DNA of 64,000 bases from Microbacterium sp. zg-Y625 (GCF_030246925.1 NZ_CP126740.1:2480001-2544000); one strand, 5' to 3'; positions 1-8,040 are shown, counted from the stretch's first letter. The notes: generated by a model from the sequence alone, not told the origin. Numbers and translations are program-made.

Positions 1-2
1 TC

Positions 3-272
3 TCCCCCGAGGAAGAGCGCGAGGCCATGGGCATGGCCTCGCCCGCCGAGCTCACCGCCCTCGCCGAGACGGAGGGCACCGCCGGTGACTGTCTGTTCCT
101 CGAGCTCATGATCCGCCACCACCAGGGCGCCATCCCGATGGCCGAAGCGGTGCTCGAGCTCGGCTCGGAGCCGCGCACCCTCGCCGTCGCCGCCAGCATG
201 AAGGACGCCCAGCAGTTCGAGATCGACGCGATGACCGCCGCCCAGCAGCGCCTCGCCTGCCCCGTCCCCTAG
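3..272 (+). CDS. DUF305 domain protein, 3' part
   Basis: The gene enters from the left edge; 90 codons including the stop are visible. The translation carries the DUF305 hallmark FLELMIRHHQGAIPMAE, with a paired His-His followed by Gln-Gly-Ala, and ends in a helical segment around KDAQQFEIDAM. DUF305 proteins are small, usually secreted or membrane-anchored helical proteins of unclear role, and their conserved His/Met residues have led to suggestions of metal binding. The N-terminus, where a signal peptide or lipobox would be, lies outside the window, so localisation cannot be judged. It converges on the minus-strand permease gene, with a long hairpin between them. Confidence 0.9.
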   Translation, partial: SPEEEREAMGMASPAELTALAETEGTAGDCLFLELMIRHHQGAIPMAEAVLELGSEPRTLAVAASMKDAQQFEIDAMTAAQQRLACPVP

Positions 273-277
273 GACCG

Positions 278-344
278 TGAAACCGTAACTGGCGGCCGAG
301 ACAGTGGTTGTTTTCCACTGTTTCGGCCGCCAGATGCGGTTTCA
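278..344. terminator. Long inverted repeat between convergent genes, probable bidirectional terminator
   Basis: Arms 278-307 and 315-344 are 30 nt each and complementary at about 27 positions, around a 7-nt T-rich loop (ttgtttt). The hairpin begins 5 nt after the DUF305 stop and ends 29 nt from the stop of the permease gene on the other strand, which is the expected place for a shared terminator. There is no clean T-tract on either side. The arms are much longer than in an ordinary terminator, so a palindromic repeat element is the alternative. Confidence 0.65.
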
Positions 345-373
345 GCGTTCGATATCGGTTGCGGCGCGGGCGG

Positions 374-1345
374 TCAGCCCTTCGTCGAACCCGCCAGCAG
401 GCCGCGGACGAAGTACCGCTGCAGGGCCAGGAACACGATCAACGGGACGATGATCGCGATGAACGCGCCCGCCGTCAGCAGGTGCCAGTCCTGGCCACGG
501 CTTCCGGTCATCTCCGCCAGCAGCTTCGTGATCGGCCCGACGTTGCCGTCGGCGAAGATCAGCGCCACGAGCAGGTCGTTCCACACCCACAGGAACTGGA
601 AGATGGCGACCGAGGCGATGGCGGGCATCGTCAGCGGCAGGATGATGCGGAAGAAGATCTGCCCGTGCCCGGCGCCATCGACCCGCGCCGCCTCGATCAC
701 TTCGCCCGGGATCTCGGAGACGAAGTTGTGCAGCAGGAAGATCGTCAGCGGCATCGCGAAGATCGTGTGCGCGATCCACACCTGCGCATATCCGGCCTGG
801 CCGATCCCCTCGATCACCGGGAACCCGAACAGGGTGCCATTCGAGAAGAGCTGCAGCAGCGGAATGAGCGCCATCTGGATCGGCACGATCTGGAGGGCGA
901 ACACCATGATGAACAGCATGTTCTTGCCGCGGAAGTTCATCCACGCGAAGGCGTAGGCCGCGAGCAGGGCGATGCAGATCGGGATGATCGTCGCCGGAAG
1001 GGTGATGGCGATGGAGTTGACGAACGCGCCCGCCATGTTCAGCTGGCTGTTGCCGGCCTGCAGAGCCTCGGCGTAGTTGTCGAACGTCCATCCCCAGTTG
1101 GAGAAGGCGGTCCACCATCCCGTGGTCTGGATGAGCTCCTGGGGGCGGAAGGACGAGATGAACAGGCCGAACGTGGGCAGGGTCCACAGCACGGCGATCA
1201 CGAGCGCCGCCAGGGTGGCCCCGCGCGAGGTGAGGCGGTTCTTCGTGCGTCCGGCGACCGAGCGCTCGATCTTGCGCTCACCGCGTCGGAGGTCCTGCCG
1301 GGTCTCTTCGTCGACCGGGAGGTCGATCGGCGCCACGTTGCTCAT
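374..1345 (-). CDS. Carbohydrate ABC transporter permease, MalG/AglG type
   Basis: 323-residue inner-membrane permease. A charged cytoplasmic N-terminus of about 40 residues is followed by about six membrane segments, the first at residues 45-66. The EAA loop that docks on the ATPase is at residues 218-237 (EAARVDGAGHGQIFFRIILP). The start is set by ATGA overlap with the stop of the upstream permease gene, so the two are translationally coupled. With that permease and the lipoprotein at 2561-3892 it forms an importer resembling the alpha-glucoside AglEFG systems. No ATPase gene is adjacent, so a shared MsiK/UgpC-type ATPase is inferred. Family assignment is firm; the substrate is a guess from similarity. 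Confidence 0.95.
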   Translation of the reverse strand: MSNVAPIDLPVDEETRQDLRRGERKIERSVAGRTKNRLTSRGATLAALVIAVLWTLPTFGLFISSFRPQELIQTTGWWTAFSNWGWTFDNYAEALQAGNSQLNMAGAFVNSIAITLPATIIPICIALLAAYAFAWMNFRGKNMLFIMVFALQIVPIQMALIPLLQLFSNGTLFGFPVIEGIGQAGYAQVWIAHTIFAMPLTIFLLHNFVSEIPGEVIEAARVDGAGHGQIFFRIILPLTMPAIASVAIFQFLWVWNDLLVALIFADGNVGPITKLLAEMTGSRGQDWHLLTAGAFIAIIVPLIVFLALQRYFVRGLLAGSTKG

Positions 1346-2475
1346 CGGATCTCCCTCTGCTTCTTCAGCTGCCTGGCGTTGTAGATCACGAGCGGCAGCA
1401 CGAGCACGAACAGCACGACGGCGAACGCAGCCGAGCGTCCGCCTTCGAAGCTGCGCAACTGCGTGTACATCTCGTTGGCGATGACGGAGGTGTTGTTCGC
1501 GCCGGCCGTCATCGTGCGGACGATGTCGAAGACCTTCAACGAGGCGATCGAGATGGTCGTCAGCACCACGATGAGAGATCCGCGGATGCCGGGGACGATC
1601 ACGTTGATGAACCGCTGCCAGCCGTTCGTGCCGTCGAGCTGGGCCGCCTCGATCTGCTCGGTGGGCACGCCCTTGATGGCGGCCGAGAGGATGACCATCG
1701 CGAAACCGGTCTGCACCCAGATGAGCACGACGATGAGGAACAGCGTGTTCCACGGCTGCACCGCGAGGAAGTTCAGCGGCTCGCCGCCGAGCCACACGAT
1801 GACCTGATTGGCCAGACCGATCTGCTCCTGGCCGGCCGGGCGGGCGGTGTAGACGAAGCGCCAGATGATCGAGGCGCCCACGAACGAGATCGCCATCGGC
1901 AGGAAGACGAGGATCTTGTAGTACTTCTCGCCGCGCGTCTTGTCGATGAAGTACGCGTACGCCAGGCCGGCGACGGTCGAGACGACCGGCGCGATGACGA
2001 CCCACACGATCGTGTTCGCCACGACGCGGATGCCCTGCGGCTGGGTGAAGATCCAGGCGAAGTTCTCGAGGCCGACGAACTCGGTGGTGTTGCGGTTCAT
2101 GAACGCCTGACCGGTGGTCTGGATCGCCGGAATGATCAGGCCGACGACGACCAGCAGCAGCGCCGGCGCCAGGAACGCCACGAGCACGAACAGCGACCCG
2201 GCTCCCTCCTTCGAGCGCATGTCGAGGAAGAAGAACAGCAGGCCCAGCACCGCCGCGGCGATGACCGCCTCGATCCAGGACTCCAGGACCAGCAGCAGCA
2301 GCGCGGGTGCGGCGACGCACACCGCCAGGCGGATGAACGTGTAGACGCGCCCGCGACGGGGCGCGATCTCCACGAGGAACAGGATGAGCCCGACCACGAC
2401 GACGAACACGCCGATGATGATCGGGATCTGCAGCAGCGGCGTGAGGTTGCTCAGCCACTGGAAGAAGGCGGACAT
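1342..2475 (-). CDS. Carbohydrate ABC transporter permease, MalF/AglF type with extra N-terminal helices
   Basis: 377-residue inner-membrane permease. The EAA motif is at residues 276-295 (EAAQLDGTNGWQRFINVIVP). Before the usual permease core lie four extra hydrophobic segments at about residues 14-36, 45-63, 66-85 and 95-117, giving about nine in all. Extended N-termini of this kind occur in MalF and AglF. The gene sits 85 nt downstream of the binding-protein gene and overlaps the next permease by 4 nt. A strong terminator-like hairpin separates it from the binding-protein gene, so it should be transcribed less than that gene. Confidence 0.95.
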   Translation of the reverse strand: MSAFFQWLSNLTPLLQIPIIIGVFVVVVGLILFLVEIAPRRGRVYTFIRLAVCVAAPALLLLVLESWIEAVIAAAVLGLLFFFLDMRSKEGAGSLFVLVAFLAPALLLVVVGLIIPAIQTTGQAFMNRNTTEFVGLENFAWIFTQPQGIRVVANTIVWVVIAPVVSTVAGLAYAYFIDKTRGEKYYKILVFLPMAISFVGASIIWRFVYTARPAGQEQIGLANQVIVWLGGEPLNFLAVQPWNTLFLIVVLIWVQTGFAMVILSAAIKGVPTEQIEAAQLDGTNGWQRFINVIVPGIRGSLIVVLTTISIASLKVFDIVRTMTAGANNTSVIANEMYTQLRSFEGGRSAAFAVVLFVLVLPLVIYNARQLKKQREIR

Positions 2476-2508
2476 GGGTTCCTTTCGAGTTCGTCAGCGC
2501 ACTCTGGG

Positions 2509-2546
2509 AAAAAGCGGGGCCGGCCGCTTGTCGCGGTCGGCCCCGC
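2509..2546 (-). terminator. Intra-operon intrinsic terminator after the binding-protein gene
   Basis: On the minus strand the arms at 2538-2546 and 2514-2522 form a perfect 9-bp GC stem (gcggggccg), with further pairing in the loop, followed by five T (A at 2509-2513 on the plus strand). It lies between the binding-protein stop and the permease start. Partial termination here would give more lipoprotein than permease, a common arrangement in ABC import operons. Confidence 0.85.
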
Positions 2547-2560
2547 CATGCGTGGAACCG

Positions 2561-3892
2561 TCAGCTGGACGGCCACCCCGACTCGATCTGCTCGAGCACC
2601 GTGGCGGTGTCCGAACCGTTGACCCAGTCGTTCATGCCCTTGAAGAACGTGTTGGTGCCGACACCCGAAGGCATCAGGTCCGACGCGTCGAACCGGAACG
2701 TGGTGGTCGGGTCCTGGAGGATCGAGATGGCCTCCTTCAGGATCTCGCTCGAGGCGTTCTCGGGGTCGAGGCCCGTGTTGGCGCTGATCACGCCGCCCAG
2801 CGAGACACGCGAGTTCGCCCACTCGGGGCTGGAGAGGTAGGTCTGCACCTTCTGGGTGGCCTCGTCGTCGCTGAACGCGCCGACGATCTCGCCACCGCCG
2901 GTGACGACCGCGCCCTCAGCGGCCGCGCCGCCGAAGCTCGGGGTCTGGAAGGCCCACAGGTCGCCGTCCTCGGCCACCGTGCCGCCCGCGTCGACGATGA
3001 AGCCGTCGAAGAAGGATGCCTGGTGGTGCAGGGCACACTCACCCGAGACGAGCGCGGATGCCGTGTCGCCGAACGGGGTCGTCACGATCGTGTCCGTGCC
3101 ACCGAAGCCGGCGTTGACGTAGTCCGGGTTCTTGAGGATCTTGCCGACCTCTTCGAACGCCGAAGCGATCTGCGGGTCGGTGAAGGGCACCTCGTTGGCG
3201 ACCCACTGGTCGTAGACCTCGGGGCCGGCTTGACGCAGCACGATGTCCTCGACCCAGTCCGTTCCCGGCCAGCCGGTCGCGGCATCCGAGCCGAAGCCCG
3301 CACACCAGGGGGCGCCGCCGGTGTCGGCCTGGATCTGAGCGGTCAGGTCGAGCAGACCCTGCCAGTCGGTGGGCACTTCGTACCCGTTCTCCTCGAAGAA
3401 CGTCGGCGAGTACCAGACCCAGCCCTTGACGCTCGCCATGAGCGGTGCGCCGTAGAGGGTGCCGTCATACGTGGCGTACTCGGCCCAGTCCTCGGACCAG
3501 TACTCCTCGACGTTCTCGACCACCGATTCCGGAGCGGGCTTGAGGAACCCGAGCTCCGCCATGTCCTTCATCAGACCGGGCTGCGGGAAGATCGCGAGGT
3601 CGGGGGCGTTGCCGCCCTGCGCACGCACCGCGATCTGCGCTTCGAACTCCTTCGACGCCTCGTACTCGATGTCGATGTCGTTCTCTTCTTCCCACTCTGC
3701 CCACGACTCCTCGAGCAGGTCGGCCTCGGTGTCCGAGATCGTTCCGTAGATGGTGACGACGTTGCCTTCGTCGGCGCCGCTCTCGCCGCCCCCACCGCCT
3801 GATCCCGGGCCGCCGCTGCAGCCGGCGAGCGCCAGCGCTCCGACGGCCAGGAACGAACCGGCAGCGAGTGTCCTGCGCGGGATGGTCTTCAT
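2561..3892 (-). CDS. Extracellular sugar-binding lipoprotein, AglE/MalE type
   Basis: 443 residues. The N-terminus MKTIPRRT, a hydrophobic stretch and the lipobox LALAGC (Cys near residue 25) mark a lipoprotein anchored outside the membrane, followed by a Gly/Ser linker. The mature part is a family 1 extracellular solute-binding protein, recognisable from the ALVSGECALHHQASF and YLSSPEWANSR regions. It captures an oligosaccharide or glucoside for the two permeases downstream. It is the first gene of the operon and is divergent from the LacI-type gene at 4183, with promoter and operator sequences in the 290-nt gap. The precise sugar cannot be read from the sequence; an alpha-glucoside is the best guess. 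Confidence 0.95.
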   Translation of the reverse strand: MKTIPRRTLAAGSFLAVGALALAGCSGGPGSGGGGGESGADEGNVVTIYGTISDTEADLLEESWAEWEEENDIDIEYEASKEFEAQIAVRAQGGNAPDLAIFPQPGLMKDMAELGFLKPAPESVVENVEEYWSEDWAEYATYDGTLYGAPLMASVKGWVWYSPTFFEENGYEVPTDWQGLLDLTAQIQADTGGAPWCAGFGSDAATGWPGTDWVEDIVLRQAGPEVYDQWVANEVPFTDPQIASAFEEVGKILKNPDYVNAGFGGTDTIVTTPFGDTASALVSGECALHHQASFFDGFIVDAGGTVAEDGDLWAFQTPSFGGAAAEGAVVTGGGEIVGAFSDDEATQKVQTYLSSPEWANSRVSLGGVISANTGLDPENASSEILKEAISILQDPTTTFRFDASDLMPSGVGTNTFFKGMNDWVNGSDTATVLEQIESGWPSS

Positions 3893-3964
3893 GTGTCCTC
3901 CTCATCGAGCCGACGCATGTGTGCGTCGTCGCGTCCACGAATGGTGCGGGAACCGGTCGGGTAT

Positions 3965-4011
3965 GGAACCGCTTCCGGGTCCACGCTAGGGGACGCCGGG
4001 AGTGGACTCAA
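3965..4011 (-). promoter_or_regulatory. Promoter and LacI-type operator of the sugar importer operon
   Basis: Read on the minus strand: -35 TTGAGT (4006-4011), 17-nt spacer, -10 TAGCGT (3983-3988), then the near-palindrome GGAAGCGGTTCC at 3965-3976, where transcription should begin. One mismatch separates it from the perfect palindrome at 4121-4132 in front of the regulator gene. A CG-centred palindrome over the start site is the classical position for LacI-family repression. Function is inferred. Confidence 0.7.
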
Positions 4012-4120
4012 CCACGGTTGATAACAAGTCGATAAAGGGCGGCCCTGGACACGCGCTCCCACAGCCGTGCGGCGAACGTCGAAGTGGCGAGCGGCTGCGC
4101 GTTCATGGCAGGATGCCGCT

Positions 4121-4132
4121 GGAACCGGTTCC
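4121..4132. promoter_or_regulatory. LacI-type operator before the regulator gene
   Basis: Perfect 12-bp palindrome GGAACCGGTTCC, 50 nt upstream of the LacI-family start codon. It matches the site at 3965-3976 in 11 of 12 positions, suggesting that the regulator binds both sites and controls itself as well as the importer. Confidence 0.65.
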
Positions 4133-4182
4133 GACTGATGGCGCCACGACGATGCGGACGCGGTGCATCGAAGGAGAATTTC

Positions 4183-5223
4183 ATGAGCGGAATTGCCGAC
4201 GTCGCGCGGCGCGCCGGCGTGTCGAAGGCGACGGCCAGCCGCGCCTTGACGGGCAGCAGCCAGGTGTCGGACCAGACCCGCCTGCGCGTGCAGGAGGCTG
4301 CAGCTGCGCTCGGATACGTCCCGTCGACGAGCGCCGTCAGCCTCGCGACCGGACGCACCCGCAACGTCGGCGTGATCATGCCGCGCCTGAACCGCTGGTT
4401 CTTCGCCGAGGTGCTCGAGGGCATCCAGTCCGAGCTGCTCTCTCACGGCCTGGACCTGACGCTGTACGACGCCCGCCCCGGAACGGCGGGGCGTCGCCGA
4501 ATCTTCGACGACTTCCTGGCCCGCAAACGGTTCGACGGACTCATCGCCGTCGCGCTCGACCCCGATGATCAGGAGCTCGACCGGCTGCTGCGGCTGGGCC
4601 GACCGGTGGTGAGCGTCGTCGGCGACGCCGGCGCCGGGGTCGTGACCCTCGACGATGTGCACGCCGCGGAGCGCGCCGCCGAGCACCTGCTCGCGCTGGG
4701 CCACACCGACATCGCCTTCCTCGGCGGCGACGAGACCCAGCCCTGGGCGAGTGTGGACCGGCGGCGTTACGAGGGGTACCGGCGCGCGATGGCGGCGGCG
4801 GATCTCCCCTCCCGCCACATCCCCTCCCCGGCGACGCTGCCCGGCGGGTATGCGGCGGCGGTCGACGCCCTGAGCGACGCCCGCGCGCGCCCGACGGGTC
4901 TGGTCGCCGTCTGCGACGAGGTCGCCGTGGGCGCCATCATCGCGGCGCGGCGCCTGGCGGTCCCCGTTCCCGGCGGACTCAGCGTCGTCGGGATCGACGA
5001 CCACGAATACGCCGAGATGTTCTCCCTGACGACCCTCGCGCAGAACCCGCGCCAGCAGGGTGTGGCCGCGGCGCGCATGCTCATGGGCGAGATGCAGTCA
5101 CCGGCGGCGACGCCCGCCACCCACCGTCTTCAGGCGCGCCTCATCGTGCGCAACTCCACCGCCGCGCCCAGCGGCACCCCGGGAGTCGTGGTGACCGACG
5201 GCGGATTGCTGGATCACGCATGA
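4183..5223 (+). CDS. LacI-family transcriptional regulator of the adjacent sugar importer
   Basis: 346 residues. Residues 1-25 are a canonical LacI helix-turn-helix (IADVARRAGVSKATASRAL), followed by a hinge helix and a periplasmic-binding-protein-like effector domain from about residue 58 (RNVGVIMPRL) to the end. The start is chosen at ATG 4183 because AAGGAG lies six nt upstream and the helix-turn-helix begins there; a frame extension to 4084 adds only unrelated residues. It is divergent from the importer operon and has a palindrome 50 nt upstream. It probably represses importer genes until a sugar ligand is bound. Its stop codon touches a hairpin terminator. Confidence 0.95.
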   Translation: MSGIADVARRAGVSKATASRALTGSSQVSDQTRLRVQEAAAALGYVPSTSAVSLATGRTRNVGVIMPRLNRWFFAEVLEGIQSELLSHGLDLTLYDARPGTAGRRRIFDDFLARKRFDGLIAVALDPDDQELDRLLRLGRPVVSVVGDAGAGVVTLDDVHAAERAAEHLLALGHTDIAFLGGDETQPWASVDRRRYEGYRRAMAAADLPSRHIPSPATLPGGYAAAVDALSDARARPTGLVAVCDEVAVGAIIAARRLAVPVPGGLSVVGIDDHEYAEMFSLTTLAQNPRQQGVAAARMLMGEMQSPAATPATHRLQARLIVRNSTAAPSGTPGVVVTDGGLLDHA

Positions 5224-5225
5224 GA

Positions 5226-5257
5226 AAGGCCCCGGATGCCGTGGCATCCGGGGCCTT
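5226..5257. terminator. Bidirectional terminator between the LacI gene and rplL
   Basis: Arms 5226-5240 and 5243-5257 are perfectly complementary over 15 nt (aaggccccggatgcc), flanked by A and T residues on either side. It lies between two convergent genes, so it can end both the regulator transcript and the rplJL transcript. Confidence 0.8.
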
Positions 5258-5274
5258 CAACGCGTGAAGCGTGA

Positions 5275-5655
5275 TTACTTGAGGGTGACCGTCGCGCCGG
5301 CCTCTTCGAGAGCGGCCTTGGCCTTCTCGGCAGCCTCCTTGTTGGCGCCCTCGAGGACCGCCTTGGGGGCACCGTCGACGACGGCCTTGGCCTCGCCAAG
5401 GCCCAGCGAGGTGAGCTCGCGGACCGTCTTGATGACCTGGATCTTCTTGTCGCCGGCAGCCTCGAGGATGACGTCGAAGGAGTCCTTCTCCTCAACCTCT
5501 TCAGCAGCGGCGCCGCCACCGGCGCCGGCAACGGCGACGGGAGCAGCAGCGGTGACGTCGAACTTCTCCTCGAACGCCTTCACGAACTCGCTGAGCTCGA
5601 CGAGGGTCAGGCCGGCAAACTGCTCGAGCAGCTCCTCAGTGGTGAGCTTCGCCAT
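5275..5655 (-). CDS. rplL: 50S ribosomal protein L7/L12
   Basis: 126 residues. The N-terminal dimerisation domain ([21 protein letters not shown]) is joined by an Ala/Gly/Val-rich flexible hinge at about residues 35-50 to the C-terminal factor-binding domain ([20 protein letters not shown]). It forms the ribosomal stalk with L10 and recruits elongation and initiation factors. It lies 50 nt downstream of rplJ and is co-transcribed with it. The length is normal for the family. Here rplJL stand apart from rplKA by about 15 kb. Confidence 0.99.
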   Translation of the reverse strand: MAKLTTEELLEQFAGLTLVELSEFVKAFEEKFDVTAAAPVAVAGAGGGAAAEEVEEKDSFDVILEAAGDKKIQVIKTVRELTSLGLGEAKAVVDGAPKAVLEGANKEAAEKAKAALEEAGATVTLK

Positions 5656-5705
5656 GATGTATCTCCTAGATAGATGGGGTGTAAGGGAAATCTGCCGCCG
5701 GGCGC

Positions 5706-6194
5706 TTACGCGGCCTCAGCGGTCTCCAGCTTTTCGCGAAGCGCGTCGATGGTGGCCGCAGCCTTGCCCATCGTCGCCTTCATCATGCCCGCGGCCTTGG
5801 CCAGCAGAACCTCACGGCTCTCCAGGGAGGCGTACTTGTTGACCTCGTCGGCAGTGAGGACGTTGCCCTCGAAAATGCCGCCCTTGATCACGAGAAGCGG
5901 GTTGGCCTTGGCGAAGTCACGCAGAGCCTTCGCAGTGGCGACGAAGTCGCCGTGCACGAACGCGACGGCCGACGGACCGTTGAGGTCCTCGTCCAGCGCG
6001 GTGATCCCCGCGTTGTTCGCGGCGATCTTGGTCAGCGTGTTCTTCACCACGGCGTACTGCGCGTCCTGACGGATGTTGTTGCGCAGCTGCTTGAGCTGGG
6101 CAACCGTCAGACCGCGGTACTCGGTCAGCAGGACGGCGTTCGAGTCCTCGAAGTTCTTCGTGAGCTCGGCGACCGATGCATCCTTCTGCGCCAT
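5706..6194 (-). CDS. rplJ: 50S ribosomal protein L10
   Basis: 162 residues. It starts [19 protein letters not shown] and contains the conserved [16 protein letters not shown] and [13 protein letters not shown] segments of L10; the C-terminal helix that carries the L7/L12 dimers is at the end (IDALREKLE). The ATG at 6194 has AAGGAG seven nt upstream, so longer frames reaching to 6464 are not coding. L10 anchors the stalk to 23S rRNA and in many bacteria represses its own operon by binding the mRNA leader; a structured leader with a terminator is present here. Confidence 0.99.
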   Translation of the reverse strand: MAQKDASVAELTKNFEDSNAVLLTEYRGLTVAQLKQLRNNIRQDAQYAVVKNTLTKIAANNAGITALDEDLNGPSAVAFVHGDFVATAKALRDFAKANPLLVIKGGIFEGNVLTADEVNKYASLESREVLLAKAAGMMKATMGKAAATIDALREKLETAEAA

Positions 6195-6399
6195 GGTCAC
6201 TCCTTGATGTGGACGAGACGCACCGCGATGGCGGGGCGTCGGCCTCGGTCCCGGCCCCTGCACAACAAAAAAGCTCCGGCGCAAGCGCACGGAGCTGAAT
6301 TCCTGGGAATCGATCTGTACACCTGCGCGGGCCCCTGCGATGCAGAGCTTCGATCGTGATGCGCTTTCGCGCACACCGATGACCGGCGGTCTTTGGCTT
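6195..6399 (-). promoter_or_regulatory. rplJ leader (probable L10 autoregulatory leader)
   Basis: About 205 nt separate the predicted start of transcription (near 6399) from the rplJ start codon. The leader contains GC-rich complementary segments (the gcatcgcaggggcccgc region near 6330) and an intrinsic terminator at 6267-6296. L10 leaders that sense free L10-L12 complex are established for Bacillus and other bacteria. I did not match the consensus in detail, so the class is inferred from position and structure. Confidence 0.6.
6267..6296 (-). terminator. Attenuator in the rplJ leader
   Basis: On the minus strand AGCTCCG (6290-6296) pairs with CGGAGCT (6272-6278), with an inner GCGC/GCGC stem and a single bulged base, followed by six T (A at 6267-6272 on the plus strand). 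It is a textbook intrinsic terminator placed inside the leader, about 75 nt before rplJ. Confidence 0.8.
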
Positions 6400-6405
6400 G
6401 CATCC

Positions 6406-6434
6406 AGCATACGTCCGCGCCGCCGCCAGGCCAA
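6406..6434 (-). promoter_or_regulatory. Predicted rplJL promoter
   Basis: Minus strand -35 TTGGCC (6429-6434), 17-nt spacer, -10 TATGCT (6406-6411). Position and spacing fit a housekeeping sigma promoter giving the 205-nt leader. Confidence 0.6.
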
Positions 6435-6573
6435 ATCGCCTCCGGGAGCGGCGCGGCCCCACACCGGCTCCGCATGGGAGTCCTCGGCGTCTCACCCGCA
6501 CGTCGGCGAGCCCTAGAGTGTCAGCCACGGCGAAACGAATGCCTGATCACCGCACACCTGGAGGGACGTTCTG

Positions 6574-7278
6574 ATGGGCCGGGTCACGATGATGCTTCCG
6601 ACCTCACGGGCGTGGGTCGAGGCCGCGGAAGCGGCGAGGCGGTCCCCCGGGGCGCCGATACCGGGAAACGTCGACGACGCAGAGCGTGCGAAGGAAGGCC
6701 TGCTCCAGGACTACGACCGGCTCTCCCGGCTCGGCGTAGGCCTGCTTGCGACACTGATGTGCTGCGTGGGTGGACTGTTCGCCGGGGCCTGCGTCGAGGT
6801 GGTGCGCACCGAGGAGATGGACGGCCTGCAGATCGCCCTCGCCGGAGCCCTGTTCATCGGGTCGGTGGCCCTCGCGGTTTACGGGGCGCGCATCCTCGTG
6901 CGCCTGCACCTCTCCAGTCGACGCTTGCTGCTCGCTCTGGGCTTCTGGGCCGCGGTGCCCTTCCACCTGGGCGAACGGGGGCCGCTGTCGCGCGGCTGGC
7001 TCAATGGCCGCGTGGTCATGGGTAAGACCGGAGTGCTGCTGCGACTCGTCTGTTGCGGGTTCGCGACGGGACTGGCTCTGCTGTTCTGGCTCTTCCTCTT
7101 CGCGGGCGACCTCCCCGTGGGCATCGCCCTCGTCATGGTGGTGTGGGCCCTCGTGATGACCTGCGTCGCCGGATGCCTGATGAGCGCATCCTTCCGCATC
7201 ACGAACGCCTACGCGGAGCTCCACCTGCTCTGGGCGACGGTGCGAGCGAAATTCGACAGCCCCGCGCGCACACGCTGA
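6574..7278 (+). CDS. Hypothetical four-helix membrane protein
   Basis: 234 residues, family not recognised. A soluble N-terminus of about 50 residues is followed by four hydrophobic segments near residues 52-74 (GVGLLATLMCCVGGLFAGAC), 83-105, 152-175 (RLVCCGFATGLALLFWLFLF) and 178-203. The arrangement, two hairpins joined by a basic loop, suggests a cytoplasmic membrane protein without an obvious enzymatic motif. GGAGGG precedes the ATG, and a TAGAGT hexamer lies at 6514-6519. It stands alone between the rplJ leader and a YqaJ-type gene, and nothing in context indicates a role. Confidence 0.8.
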   Translation: MGRVTMMLPTSRAWVEAAEAARRSPGAPIPGNVDDAERAKEGLLQDYDRLSRLGVGLLATLMCCVGGLFAGACVEVVRTEEMDGLQIALAGALFIGSVALAVYGARILVRLHLSSRRLLLALGFWAAVPFHLGERGPLSRGWLNGRVVMGKTGVLLRLVCCGFATGLALLFWLFLFAGDLPVGIALVMVVWALVMTCVAGCLMSASFRITNAYAELHLLWATVRAKFDSPARTR

Positions 7279-7356
7279 CGCCGCCTGATCGTCGGGCCGG
7301 GGGCCGAACGGCGTGGACGACGGATGCCGTCCCGGGTCGGGGTTAGGGTCGATGAC

Positions 7357-8007
7357 GTGACCCCCGAACTCTCCGCTCGTATCGTCGCGGACTCCCGCGA
7401 CCGCGTGGCCTGGGTGCGCGCGCGCTCGCGGGGGATCACGGCAACGGATGTGGCAGCGCTGACGTCCGAGAGGGCGATCGCCCGGGCCGCCGACGCCAAG
7501 CTGCTGGGCTCGGGGTTCTCGGGTAACGCCTACACCGATCACGGTCGTCGCCGCGAGCCGGAGATCGCCCGCTGGGTCGCTGCGACCCATGGCATCCAGC
7601 CGTCGTCGGCGCTGTTCCACGCCGTGGTCGAGAAGCGGCATCTGGCCACGCCTGACGGCGTCGGCCTGGACAAGAACGGCCGGGTCATCCTGGCCGAGAT
7701 CAAGACGACCAACAAGCACTGGCGGTCGATCCCCCGCTCGTACCTGCGTCAGGTGTGGTGGCAGCAGCATGTGCTCGGCGCCGAGCGCACGCTCGTGACC
7801 TGGGAGCAGCACGTGGACTTCGTGCCCGTCGGCGACGAGCCGCGGTGCGCGTGGGTCGACCGCGACGAGTACGAGATCGGCAAGCTGGTGAAGCTGGCGA
7901 CCGCCCTCATCGACGAGCTCTACCACCGCACGATGCAGCGCCGCACCCTCGCGGCCCCACCGGCCGCCCCGCGCGAACCCTTCCGCGCCCTCGCCCTTGC
8001 CGAGTGA
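7357..8007 (+). CDS. YqaJ-type viral recombinase/exonuclease domain protein
   Basis: 216 residues from a GTG start. The fold is that of the YqaJ/lambda-exonuclease PD-(D/E)xK family: RREPEI near residues 65-70, ATPDGVGLD with Asp100, then AEIKTT with Glu114 and Lys116, and the helix QVWWQQHVLGA. These residues would bind the metal for 5'-3' DNA degradation. Such proteins are phage recombinases or chromosomal relatives; no phage genes surround it, and its substrate is not evident. GTG 7357 is preferred over an in-frame codon at 7324 because TAGGGT lies seven nt before it, which fits a leaderless transcript. The stop codon lies within a tandem repeat. Confidence 0.85.
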   Translation: MTPELSARIVADSRDRVAWVRARSRGITATDVAALTSERAIARAADAKLLGSGFSGNAYTDHGRRREPEIARWVAATHGIQPSSALFHAVVEKRHLATPDGVGLDKNGRVILAEIKTTNKHWRSIPRSYLRQVWWQQHVLGAERTLVTWEQHVDFVPVGDEPRCAWVDRDEYEIGKLVKLATALIDELYHRTMQRRTLAAPPAAPREPFRALALAE

Positions 8008-8040
8008 GTATTCGCGACGCCGAGTGAGTATTCGCGACGC
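8001..8040. repeat. Two perfect 20-bp tandem repeats
   Basis: Unit cgagtgagtattcgcgacgc at 8001-8020 and 8021-8040. The first copy contains the stop codon of the YqaJ-type gene. A partly related tail, caggtgagcac, follows directly. The ttcgcgac core and the agg(t/c)gagc tail recur at 21191 and 37138. Confidence 0.9.

Noticed and set aside
374..2458. Possible fusion of two importer permeases
   Set aside because: The upper half of this frame is out of frame with the real MalF-type gene; the two genes overlap by 4 nt and are separate.
7357..8007. Prophage remnant indicated by the YqaJ-type nuclease
   Set aside because: No integrase, single-strand annealing protein, att site or structural phage gene lies around it; neighbours are ordinary chromosomal genes.
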